Shown here one piece after another: positions 40,838 to 53,200 of a stretch of DNA of 64,000 bases (the stretch's first letter is position 1; every line of letters begins with the position of its first letter). Both the position numbers and the translations under genes were made by a program. Below the pieces are notes generated by a model, which had not been told where the DNA came from, searched no databases, and saw nothing but the letters and a program-made list of their open reading frames with translations. Location of the stretch: positions 62,001 to 126,000 of the forward strand of contig JBAMDO010000042.1 in the NCBI GenBank assembly GCA_037074765.1, in the 5' to 3' direction. Source of the DNA: Mansonella perstans (taxonomy: Eukaryota > Nematoda > Chromadorea > Rhabditida > Onchocercidae).

Positions 40838-40966
40838 CATTACAACGAATTAGTGTTGCCATTGAAATATATTAAGCTGTACCATATAGTTAAAACGTAG
40901 TACTACTGATTTGGTTTAAACATTAAGTAGTACATTCTATGGCAACACCAATTCTCTATAATGCAT
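40838..40966. repeat. Imperfect inverted repeat / potential hairpin
   Basis: 'gaattagtgttgccattgaa' on the left is nearly the reverse complement of 'atggcaacaccaattctc' on the right. Weaker pairing extends inward (around GTAC/GTAGTAC) and outward. The whole is about 125 bp. It could be a MITE-like element or simply a foldback. Confidence 0.6.
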
Positions 40967-41826
40967 TTCTTCCTAAGCGTCAATAATTGGTCACTGTTGG
41001 AAATTACGATGCGAGATGTTCCGATTATTGCTCCTATTTATGTTTATCTCTTTATTAAAATATTAAATAAACGATAGGTATTGAATAATCATTTTCATTA
41101 TATGAAATTATTTTTGAAGACTTTTCTTTATTCTTTCGCCTACAAAATTGATGGTTTTATACTGTCAGATTACTTCTTTTGAATGTGTGGTCCTGATTAT
41201 GCTGGTGATAAGCCATTATGACTATGACTATGAAATTTTAACTATTAGAAAGAGAAACTGTGATTGAATTTTTTCATTTTGCATTGATCCAAACATTTAA
41301 TACACTTAATAAAGGCATGATTTTTGTTTATTTACTTAATTTCATTTTTTTTATAGATCAATGCAAAACTCACGGTGTCAAATCATTCATTTAATCTTTC
41401 AGAAGTCTGATTATCGTATTCTTATTTTATCTTAAATTTTTTCAAATTTCATTAAAGTTGCACGAAATTTTATTTTGATTTTAAAGAAAACAGAGATGTG
41501 TTTACAGGAAGCAGGAACAAAATATTAACGATGAAATTGATTTGAACGGAAGAGAAATCTCGATCAAATAACAATTTGTGACACTGATTGTTTCCTGTTT
41601 TTATTCACTGCTATCATAAACTTCGTTATCATTTCATTTGTAAAGCGAAGGGAAAAGCATGGATATTAAATACCAAACGATTTCATTTCATTCTGGAAAT
41701 TCTGGAATTTTATTGCTTAAAGGTTCAGTTTTTAGCAAGTAAATAATTAGACTTGAATTTTTTCTGCAAAAAAAAAAATTGAGTATGTGATAATGGTTTA
41801 AGTATGCATGCAGTTGAATAATATCG

Positions 41827-41890
41827 AAGTATAGTGGAAAAAAAGGTACCGGGAAAAATCGAAGTATGGTGGAAAAAAAGGTACCGGGTG
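41827..41890. repeat. Tandem duplication, two copies of about 33-35 bp
   Basis: 'tcgaagtatrgtggaaaaaa' followed by 'ggtaccggg' occurs twice in direct orientation with one or two differences, so it is a recent duplication. Confidence 0.85.
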
Positions 41891-44800
41891 TAGGAGTTCT
41901 AGGTTTTTTTAATTGTAAATCCAGATCGGGGTTGTGCCTGATTATTTTAAGGATAATTATGACAGTGTCTGATAGTTTTAATGATATTGAAAACATTAGT
42001 TTAAAATGGAATTTTTAAAAATTTTCAGATTAAATAATGCTGATTTCAAAAAATATCAGAAACAAGCTTGCCAGAAATAAAGAACAGCAAAATTACAAAC
42101 ACGTTGTTTTGCATTTTTTCTGGATTTTTTCAAACTGTTTAGTTGCTATGTTATTTCAACAAAAAATCTCTGTTGAAATGAGAAAAAAGTGATCCTGCTA
42201 CAATTTGTGGTTATGATCATTGTCATTGTTTTGATATTCAAATAAAAAACAAAAAAGTAGTAAATTATTTCCTCCACACATTATGACGTATATACCAGTT
42301 ATATTTTAAGTCAGTATATATGCATTAGCTGTAAAATATATGATGAAGCTTAGCACTTCAAAAGTGATTTTGAAAAACAACAACACAGTTGTTGTTATGG
42401 TTGTTGTTGTTGTTCAGTCAGATCTCGTCTCTTTTTAAAAGAGAAAATTTGAAGGCATTTCTCACTCTGCATTATTTTGAATTCTGTGGAAACTAGAACT
42501 CCATTATTATTTCGAAAATATTTTTTAAAACTAATTATTATTTCTGCACAGTCATGTATGACTGCGAGATTGCTTTGCAAAATACAAATTTATGCTAATT
42601 TCACACCAATTTGTTTTTATCTATTCTTTCACATTCTTTTTAGATTAAGAAAGGAGGCACAGATGCGGAAAGTCAATATTTTGCTGCAGTAGAATTTCGA
42701 AATGGTATTGAACTGTGTAAGCCATAGATGAATTCCAACAGTGATAAAATCCAAGGCAGTAATCACAAAGATGTCACCGCTTCTGATTCTGGTTTGTCTT
42801 ACGAATATTTTATTTGGTTTGTCATACGAATACCTTACGGATATTTTACACCATTGTATATTGAAGCATTCTATTAAATATGAGACTTAAGATTCGAACT
42901 TTAACTCACGTTTTGGTAAAATGTTTCGTCTCTTGTTAGCCACTGAAAAAATGATTTGAATTTCGTGGCACCAAGTTTTTTAAACTTAAAATATTGAAAT
43001 ATGAATATGTTTGATCTTTTCATTTAATGAAAAGACCTAGATTTTTCGCAACCTCCTTTCGTTGGATTTCACAAAGTTTTTGGCAGTAAATAAGGGAAGA
43101 TTTAGAACAGATAGCAGTTAATTAGGTATTACTTCCATATCTCTATGTTCTACCGCTTATTGCGATTTTTAAAGGCCGATTACCTGTGCACTGGAAAAAA
43201 TAGTTGATGATGTACAATTTGAGTTAAAAAAAACATTTGAAAATACACGATTTTAATCTCTAGATTAGTGTGCTGTCCAGGTTATACTTAATGTTTGTGT
43301 CTGTTTAGGTTTTTGGAAATATTCTACTATGAAATGTATTTGTTCTAATCGAAAAGTCGCTTGTTTAACAAAAATTAGTTTTTTTTCTGTCTTTTACATA
43401 TACATATGTATTTTCGTAATCATATTAAGTAAATCATATTAAGATGTCTATTTATTATCCAAATATATTAAAAATTTCTCAGCTAATTTATGAAATCTTT
43501 TCTTTTTTACTTGTCTTCCATTTTTTGTAAAACTTAAAACAAATGAATTTATAGACTATTTCATCATACTTGTTCTTAGTCTTCTGGAAGAATTAATCGA
43601 ATGGAATAGTACAAGAAAGCGATAATTGAACATCTGTGAGTTTAGTGAGCAAAAAGGAAGGCTACCAGTTAGCAAATTTTTCTCAAATTACTCGCCAGAA
43701 TTTATTTTGCATGTTAGCTATAATCAGTATCTATGAACTGCTTGATCGAAAACAAATTATTTCCTAAGTTCCGCATGAATGATCCATATGAATGCTTGAA
43801 AATGTCATCTTCCTTAACTGAGCAATTTGCTTGAGAAGAGTTAGCCTACACCACCTGATTGATTGTCGAAAATCAATTAATTTATTGACGAATCGACTAA
43901 GTGATTTCATGAGTGACGGAGATTACAGTCAAGTTAGAGATAAATAATTGGCAGTAGTGGCGTTAGCTTCTTTAGATTCTCAATTATGCATAATGTTTAT
44001 AAATTAATATTTTAAATCTTTCAGATAACTTCGAATTTTTTCACATAATCTTTGTTGCACAGACTGTTTTATTCTGAAAAACCAGATATGTCTTATTGAT
44101 GAAATTTTTAGTAATAAACTGGAGAACTAACTATAGTTTGTTATAGCCTTAAAAGTGCATGTTTTGAGTAAAAGATTCGTAAAAAATATTGTTGTTGAAA
44201 TGATATTTCGAAATGTATGAAATTACGTTAAGTTTTCCACGACAATGAAAAGGTGAGCCATTCTAAGGGTGTTGAACGAGCAGAGCATGTATTCTTCATA
44301 TTTGCCAAATTAAAACAATGAAGTTCGAACTATGAAGTACTTCAACTGGTGAATTAACATGACTGAAATTGTAACTTTTCATATTTCTATATCTCTTATG
44401 GTAATTATTCATCATTACTTCCGAACTATTACTGCAAAAACTGTTAACATTTTCGTCTTCAAAAGTTGTTATTGTTGTTGTTGTTGATATGATCGAAATG
44501 GAAAATCTTTTTAAACAATGGACGTATTAACCCCGAAAGTTGTTTATGTCAGATGCCTAATCAGTGAGTCTGTAAAACAAGATTCTCCTTTATCTCCTTC
44601 ATATGATCCTCTCATATTATAAACTATATTTACTTCATTGTTTCTTATGATTTCGATTTAATTCATCTTCAGTTCTCTTTTCTCCACTTTTATCCCACTT
44701 TTATGGACGCAGTGTAGATGATTGCATAAATAACGCAAATGGAATAAAATGGGACAAAATTCCATAGCTTCACTCTTTAATCCCATCTCAACTTGGTTCG

Positions 44801-46764
44801 CTATGTTTCAGCAGAGAGTGAAATAAACGATTTCTCTTAAAAAAGTTGTCCTTTAACCTAACTGCAATTTTTTTGTCATTTGGGTTTATCACATTTCTGT
44901 ATTATTTTTCATTATTACAGAATAAATTTCAGATTCTAATAATTATGCTCAAAAGTAAGTCAATGGTAAAGTTTGAGAGGTAACTTTATGCATATTCTAA
45001 TATCTTGAAAATATAAATTGTTTGAAATACATCGCACCAAGATATGCGCGGATTCATTTCCAACCAATTAATATCGCAAATTCATCAAATTTTAAAGCAT
45101 AGTTAAAAAGTGTTGCTGCTTACCTTACACTTTTGCACAATGAATTAAAATTAGTTTAATTTCAATTTAACATTTTCCTGAAGATTTTAGCAATGAAAAA
45201 TCTTTTGTAATTTACTGTAAAATTTCACATGACTTTTTCTAGTTCATTTATTCCTTATCCTTTCTTATCATCGGAATCCAAACAAATGTTGAGGTCATTA
45301 TTGAGGTTATAGAACACGCTAAGTATGGTAAATAGAGATGATAACATCGTTAAAGTAAATTTTGAAGACAATTATAACAGCTGGGATAAAGTGAGGGATG
45401 AACATTTGATCATTCAGTAAGTAAGCATTTGATTAATTGATCAGCTCACTTTTGTCTGAGGAGAATTACCGATTGCAGTTTGTACAGAATAATCTGTTTG
45501 ATCCGTAACGGAAATATGAATGGAATTTTCACTATTTCCGTTTGAGAAAATTTTCTGCTTTGTCAATTGTACCATTCAACTCTCCGAGAGGTGACCCTTA
45601 TTATAACCGGTAAAAAAGATGTCGAAGGAGAGACTTGTTTTTGAGTGTAATCATATGTAAGTAAAACGAAATGATACGTATGTAATATTACACAGTTTGA
45701 GTAGCACTTCATAGAATATTGAAGATTCGCAAGGTCAATCGCGTATTTTCTTTTCCTTTTTTATCCAGTCTTTTAAAATATGAAGATAGATAACTTTATT
45801 AATAATTGTCCCATTTCCTTGAATGTTCTCTGTTCTCTTATCTGGATACCGTGATTTAATGCTTCTGATTTCAACTATTTTCTATCTTGTTCTAGCTAAT
45901 GTACTGCCCTACTTCATTTTCATGGGAATGGCTTGATTAATGCAAGAAAGAATTATTCATATTCTTATTCCTTGCAAGACAAAAATAACATCGTTGTTCT
46001 GTATTACCAGACCGTGCTAAATCGAATTTTCGGTTGGCAGTAAAAATACATTATCAGTTTTTTAGTTATTTCCAGGATTGGATAATGAACATAAGTATAG
46101 ATGTGCTATATCTACTGTAACTGAACTTCCGGTTAAATTCCAAAGATGCATAAATTCCTTTGAGTAGAGAAAGGCGAAGAATAATTTTTATTGTTTTTTT
46201 TTGAAAAAATAATGCCATTAGGTTTTGCCGGAAGAATGTATTTTTAAATGATAAAATTTTGCTCTTTAAATTATTTTATTTATATGTTTATAGAATTATT
46301 CTTTTACAAGACTTATAGTAACTTCTGCATTAGCTGAAATGTTGCATAATGTGAAAGTTATGAAGAGTGAAAGGAAAAAGATGGAAAAGGATTAGAGAGA
46401 AAAATGAAAGGGACGAAGAAATAATTGTTTTTTAATCAGTTAGATTTTTATTCTTTGATTTAATCTATTCCAGTACTACTGCATTTCAGTGATTTCAGTG
46501 ATAGGATCGAATGATAATTTTATTTTTGTATTTCTTTCCTAATCATGGTTTCTTGATTAGTTTAGACCCTTTCTTAAATCCACACGCATCCTGCAGTGTT
46601 TTTGAAAATTTCTTCACTACTCATTGCAGTTCACCTTTTAGAAGTTGCATTTTAGGCTATTGAACAAGTTGCTTTTTTGCTTTCTTACATCCAGAAAGCT
46701 ATTAAAATAGAGCTGAAAAATTAGTATCATATGTGGAGTTACGGTTTGTGAAATTCATCCACGC

Positions 46765-46928
46765 GGTTTGAATGAAAAAGGAGATTCATTTATTAAATAT
46801 TAAGATATTGGCTTTTCCAGTATTGTTTCGGATGGGCTATTTGAATGAAAAAAAATAGCTTCAATGGAGATTTATTCATTAAATGTTGTGATATTGGCTT
46901 TTCCAGTATTGTTTTGGGTGGACTATTA
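46765..46928. repeat. Direct duplication, two copies of about 80-85 bp
   Basis: Both copies run from 'tttgaatgaaaaa' through 'gatattggcttttccagtat' to a 'gggctatt/ggactatt' end, with several substitutions. Confidence 0.75.
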
Positions 46929-49568
46929 AAATCTCGTCTTAGCTATAAGATAGTTTTCATCAAAGTTTAAATTTTATATTCTCTGAACTTTTTCACTTTT
47001 TCACTACCTGCCATAAACATCCGATATAGGATTGAATTTTCTGCTGGTTCAATTAGTTTTGAATTCTTCTCTTTATCCTTTTTATTTTTGTACTTGAAGT
47101 TATAGTTAGATATTGAACAAGTTTTTGATTCGAATTCGGATTAACAGCAATAGCATAGAAATAGCTCGTTTTGGTGAACGATATACCAAATTTCAGCAAC
47201 ATTCATTGATATCGGCTGCGGTAAGCAAGAGAAGGAGAGTGATAGAGGAGCGCTATTATCTATCATAAGAGATCGGATGATGATAAATGAAGTTAAATGA
47301 TAGGATAAACCTAATAGCCCCATGAATCATGACATAGATTATTGAGTTTGAAGAACTGTTGATAAAAAAATTGAGAATTTCAAATTTATCAAATTCCGCT
47401 GCCAATCTACATGGTATTGTTTTTCTGCACCCTCTCTCTGAAAGATTTATTATCATTTCCAAAAAAGATTGTGATAGCTACTATAAAAAAAACATTGTAA
47501 CTACTACAAAAAAAGATTGTAGCTACTACAAATCATACATTATAGCTAGATAAAAAGCAAAGCAAAAGGATACAATCTATAATTATTCAGAAAATTTTGC
47601 TAATACAGAAAATTTGTTCATTCACTATGATTATTTTAAAAGAGTCATTTGTTATGCAGAACTTTCGCCTTCTTGATGCAATATCCAGGTCCGCATTTGC
47701 AACTTTCATTTCCAACATAAATTTATCCATATTTGCCCATACCTTCAATTGCTTGTGTTATGGAATCATATGTATTAGATTAGTACGTTGTATTCTATTA
47801 TTACTCTGAAAAAGTGATATGAAGGTTTACCTTGCAATGATCTACATTAGAGAATGCTGCAAAAGATAAGTCGCTCCAGGATGGAACTATAAAAGAATAA
47901 TTATAAGTAATCATATAAAATCCTTTTATCGTCACGCCGTTTCGCTGCAAATTTTCCAAGTTTTCAGTGTTTAGAATCACTGATGTTGAATCATATTTAG
48001 AATTGATGTTGAATTATTTGACAGTCTCTTTAAATTTTGATATTATCAGTGACAACAAGTTACAACAACGGTGAAGAACGGTGGTGAAGTTGTATATTGT
48101 TGGAAGAGCTACAACTTTTAGAGGGTGAAGAAGAGACAAGGAGCCATTAAATGTTAGCTTGTAAAGTGCCTGATTCTCTGCCATCTAGAGAGAGAAAGAG
48201 TTTTAACTGCTACTCCTACTTCTTGTGTCATTCATCATCACTGTCTCGTTTCTTTTCGCCTCTTTCATTAACATTCTCAGTATGCACTTTTTTTTCTTTA
48301 CCGATTTACCTGGAGAAGTAAATGAAAGTTTACCTAGCAACAACTGTTAAACAAAACATAAGTTCCTTCCTTTATACTTCTCTGTTCCTTTTTCATTCAT
48401 TACAATCACTATATCATCTCATCATATTATAATCATTCTTTTATCTCTTTCACTCTCTTTTCTTATCAGCTGATCAAATTATAGTTATCCATTATTGCTA
48501 TAATGTTGTTACTATTCTGTATTGCTAGATAGCTATGCTATTTTGTAACACTCATAATGTCATGCTTTAAAGAAGCAGAAATCGTTCCTTTTATTTTTCT
48601 TTTCTACAATTTAATTAACTTCTATTCAATTTCCTATTAATATGTGTTATAAGTTAGTGCCAAATAATTTTCATTTCAATTCAATTTTCTCTAAAATTCA
48701 CTAATTTTCAATTATGGTATGAATGTGAGTGTGAGTGTTAGTGTGAGATTTTTTTTCTCATCAATTAATGTTCTATTTTTTATGAAAAACATTCTAATAA
48801 TAAAACAAGCAAGAAAGTATCATTTTTTTTAAATAAAATGAATCAGTGGTAATTATTCTTCTCATATATCTTTCAATTTTGTTTCTTTTTCACTTTTGCT
48901 TTACAGCAAAAGTGGAATGATTTCTGCGCTTTCACAATATCCTTTGATTTCTCGCTTTTAATCGCTTTTTATTGAGAACATTCATTCCAATTTCGATTTG
49001 CATTTATCCTGTCTTTTTTCTTTTTCAAAAAGTTTCTCCAATAGAAAGGAACTGAAATTGTAAGATTATTGCTCAGATTAACGCTGAATCTTAAGTTGAA
49101 ACTATCTGCTTTATCAGTTCCATTTCTTGTCGTTTTATTTCAAATTCAAATAATTAAAGAAGATAAAAAAACGCAATAATATAGTTAAGTTGATTTGTTT
49201 CGCTTAGTTGCAATGCAGTTATGATTTTTAGCAAGATATTATTGATTATGTTGTCAGTCAATGATAAATACTAATGGCAATAAATTATATTAATCAAAAT
49301 AATCTGGAATTTTCCATTTACAAACTTTGTACATGTTCTTTACGGATTAAAAAAGTGAATTTTGAAAGGGAATTGTCAAAATGTTTTTTCGAGAATGGCA
49401 CTGAAATATAAAAAAAAGTCACATGCTATTGTTATAATCATTTTGATATAAATTCCATCGAGTTTTATTTTTTCTTTACTTTTGACTGTTTTATTTGTTC
49501 AAGAACGATTGAGCTAGTTTTTGAATATTTACCATTTAGTAGCATATTTCCGCAACTTTTTTGCTTAC

Positions 49569-49592
49569 GTCTCTCTCTCTCTCTCTCTCTCT
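49569..49592. repeat. (CT)n microsatellite
   Basis: About 11 CT units. Confidence 0.85.
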
Positions 49593-50243
49593 GTCCCTCT
49601 TCTTGGGGTAGCGCTTCCATTTAGGATACTGTCATGCATGGTTGGGGAAATGGTTTTTGGATCGTGGATCTGTTTTTGATCAAATTATGTTTGATTTCTG
49701 AACCATGGAATATTTAGGATGAATTAGGGCATCTTTTCAGAAATACTGAATATCCACTACAAACTTTTCTGAAATGTCACTTTTCAGCTCTGTGCTTTTC
49801 TTCGATTTTTTTTTCCCTTTTATTAGCTTTGCTTAGTGAAATTCATAACTGAGAGCTTTTTGTGCAGCTGGAAGATAAGTGCCAGAAGAAGTGTATTATT
49901 CATGACTTGAAAAATCTAGTCTTCCGTCTTCAGCAAACTTAAATGAATATTGACTATATTTGTAAAAATAATGTTTCACTTACTTTATGCTGCAATTAAA
50001 TATTTATTATAATTGCTAAACAATTGAAGACAATTTTTAGCTGAGAGATTTTGCTTTATTTGCTTCTTTGCTGCAAATGATTTTAACGCAAAGTCCGCTG
50101 TGCATTTTGCTTCAACCATTTTATTTTTCCAGGAACAATCGAAAAAGTTTACGAATCTTTGCCATCTAATCGTATATTTCACAATTTTCTTGATTTTATA
50201 TCTCTCCGACTTGTTATTCTGAGGGCAACTTCACGGGCCTACA

Positions 50244-53200
50244 ATGAAAAAATCCGGTGAAACGAATAACTGGTTACAGGAAGATTCCTCATTAGCACTT
50301 AATGGCTTACGGTTTTTCAATATACGACAGCAAACACTTCCATCAGGCACGAGAAATTGCAAAGATAGTGAAGTGTCCGGTACCTCGAAATGCTTATACG
50401 AGAATGATAAAATTTTGGATTCATGGCACAGCGATGAAGATGAGTTGAATGCAACTTTTTTTTGGAATAACAATGATACAACAAGGACGAAAAATGACAT
50501 TCCTCTGCTCAGAAATGTCATTAAAAATGATTGTACTAACATGGCACCTGGCAGTAGTATGAATTCGAATGAAGCTAATCATAGCAGAGCAGATGGAACA
50601 ACTTCTCAACGATTGCAGAAAATTGTTTCATCTGGTTATGCACCTAATCGTTTTCCAGTAACTATTACTTCTACACCTCATCCATGTTGGTCAGAAACGT
50701 GTTATGGAAATTCAACTTCTACTTTTTCCAGCACTATTATTTTGCCTTCAGCAAGGATTGTTCCCAGTTCTTCATCCATGACGCAGCCAGTACTGTCCGT
50801 ATCCGGTTTTGGTACATTATTAGCGAACGAACAAATTATCTATCCAAAATTGTCACCATCTGATAGTAATCCTGGTGGCAGGTCGCAAACTTTAATGGTC
50901 GAGTTACTTCGTCGATTTGAAAATGGTACTTCCAATATATTAAAAATGAAGCGTAGAAAGCAGAATTAATTTAGGAAACCAATTTTTCTGTCGAAAATTA
51001 TCTTTTCCGAAACTCAGTATTATTAAAGAAAGTACCTGCTTGCTGATGTCAGGAAGTTAGAAATAGAAATACTCAGTAAGAAAAGGAGTAGTGTAGAAGA
51101 TATTATTGGTAGACGTGATAAATTAATTTGATCGGCATCTAAGAATTATGGTGATTAGATTTTTTTTTTTGGATGTAAGCTTTTAGTTTTTAATGTTATT
51201 TTAAATCCTATCCATCCTAGTTAAAAAAATTTTAAGCTCGATACTGTTATTATCGTTTACTAGAATAGAGTAAGTACTTCTGTTAATGAGGTATTAAAAA
51301 ACATTGCATACTGTGGCAAGTGATAAAATGATTCATTTTTTATCCTTTATCTAAGATATTCATAGTGAAGCACATAGATACTCGGATTTTTTTTGGTGAA
51401 AAAAGGATAAGAAAATTGTCTGCATTCTTTTTGCAGTTTAGAATAATTTAATTCAAATGGGCTATCCAAAGCATTTGCTGCATTTTGTCCATATTGCACT
51501 TTAAAGCAATTGTCGCAATCACTTGAAATTCTGGATAATTTGAAAAAATTATTCCAAAACTTTTTTAAAATAGTCTTTTCTCGCATGTTACATTCTGTTT
51601 CATAGAAATTTCACTCTGAATGAAAAAAATAGTTGTGTAGATATCTGTTATAAGCAGCAGCTGTATAATTGGATTGTTGTTACTTATCAAAACTCTTGAA
51701 ATCTGAGAAAATCAATTTGTTTAAACAAAGTCATCCAAAATGCTATAAGTTTTTGCTATTTTGCTACTTGAAATTACCACACCAACTGGGATCAGAATAG
51801 GTGTTAACAGTGGCAGTCTAACTAAAAGAATGAAATTTGACACGGTAATATTATATCCGTGTGGATTTAGCATCATATTTCACATTTTACTTACCTCAAT
51901 GTTCATTTCTGCACATCGTACCTCTTAATTTTTCCATGTTATGGTTCATGATTTATTTTAGCAGATTTCTTTAATTTCAAATGTTTTTCACCACAATTTC
52001 AGCAGCGAAAGGTTTTTCACGGATAAGAAGAAGCAAAATGATTCTTAGGCAATAATATCAAACCGTTTCATTCGAGTATTACTCATAATTTCATTTGTTC
52101 ATTGAAACAGTTTTAAAATCCAATGAAATTTTAGAGTTGCATAGTTTAAAAAAATTAAATAATACTGGTTTAAAAAAAATAAATCATATTCACTTCAACA
52201 TGAAATGATGAAACATTTTCATATTTGAAAAATTTTCAAATATCCATTTATATGTTTGAGATTTTTAGAAGCAAGAAATATCCGAAATAAATCATCGAAA
52301 AGTGCCACATCACGTGACAAAACGCTTATGCCTAAATTCTTCCAGTCGTTTTGCTGTTGCATACGACCTGAAGCTTCTATCAAAGGTTCCGTTTAATTTT
52401 TTTTTTATCAGCAACTGTAATAGAGTTGAACTGGCAATGAGTTATAGATTCATTTTTCACTAAAAATTTCCAAAAATTCAGTTTGTCCACATTTGCATCT
52501 TATATTTGTCACTATAGTTGTTTGAAGTATTTTCACGGAAGAGAACAGCACTAATTGTTGTAGTGCATATTTGTTTACTGTGTTATTTATCTTGTAGTTG
52601 TATGATTTTCAAAGCTTTTGTATTTAATATTGCTGTTTTTTTTTTAGCAAAGCGACGAACATTACATCCACTTCCATCAACCTCAACTCCACAATCACTG
52701 ATTACTCAGGTGACAAAAAGTTTGCAAAACGGAACGAATCTAAACGGTACAAACATTAATGTGAATGAATCCTATTCAGCTGAAAGTTACGATGATGCCG
52801 GCAAATACGGCCCCGTGGTTAGTTTTCTACTGAGATTTTAAATTTTTACTTAAAGTTGTGCTGCTTCTAGTTCGATATGTGTTCCTCTGGTAATGATCAG
52901 TTAACTTTGTTTTTAGGTTTTAAATTTGGTTAGATTTCCCTGAAATATAATTATTGTTTGAAATTCACTGTTCTCCATCTTTAGATTGGAATAAAATAGA
53001 TCAGGATCTATTCAAAGTAGAGATTAGCCAATCCATGTATAATTTACTTGATTTTTAAAGTCTTTGTTGTTCAAAAACTAACAGTTTTTAAAATTCTTTA
53101 ATTGTATTTTGCATCTTGCATAATTTAAAATGTTGCACTCATTGATGCTACAAACATTCATTCTCTTTTTTACGATATCAATGTTTTGAACGAAGGAAAA

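Larger units (their letters stand above)
35191..50243. other. 15 kb intergenic region, no supported gene
   Basis: Open frames are short, Phe/Ile/Leu-rich and without matching splice sites or recognisable families. Notable contents are (GTT)n runs at about 35648-35690, 42378-42416 and 44465-44486; a 35-bp tandem duplication at about 41827-41890; an inverted repeat at about 40840-40965; a direct duplication at about 46770-46925; a short palindromic tandem repeat at about 47465-47545; and a (CT)n run at 49569-49592. Long regulatory DNA for the downstream phosphatase gene or non-coding RNA genes cannot be excluded. Confidence 0.4.

Noticed and set aside
50231..50609. Minus-strand frames over the start of the phosphatase gene
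   Set aside because: Shadows of the plus-strand exon; no splice signals.
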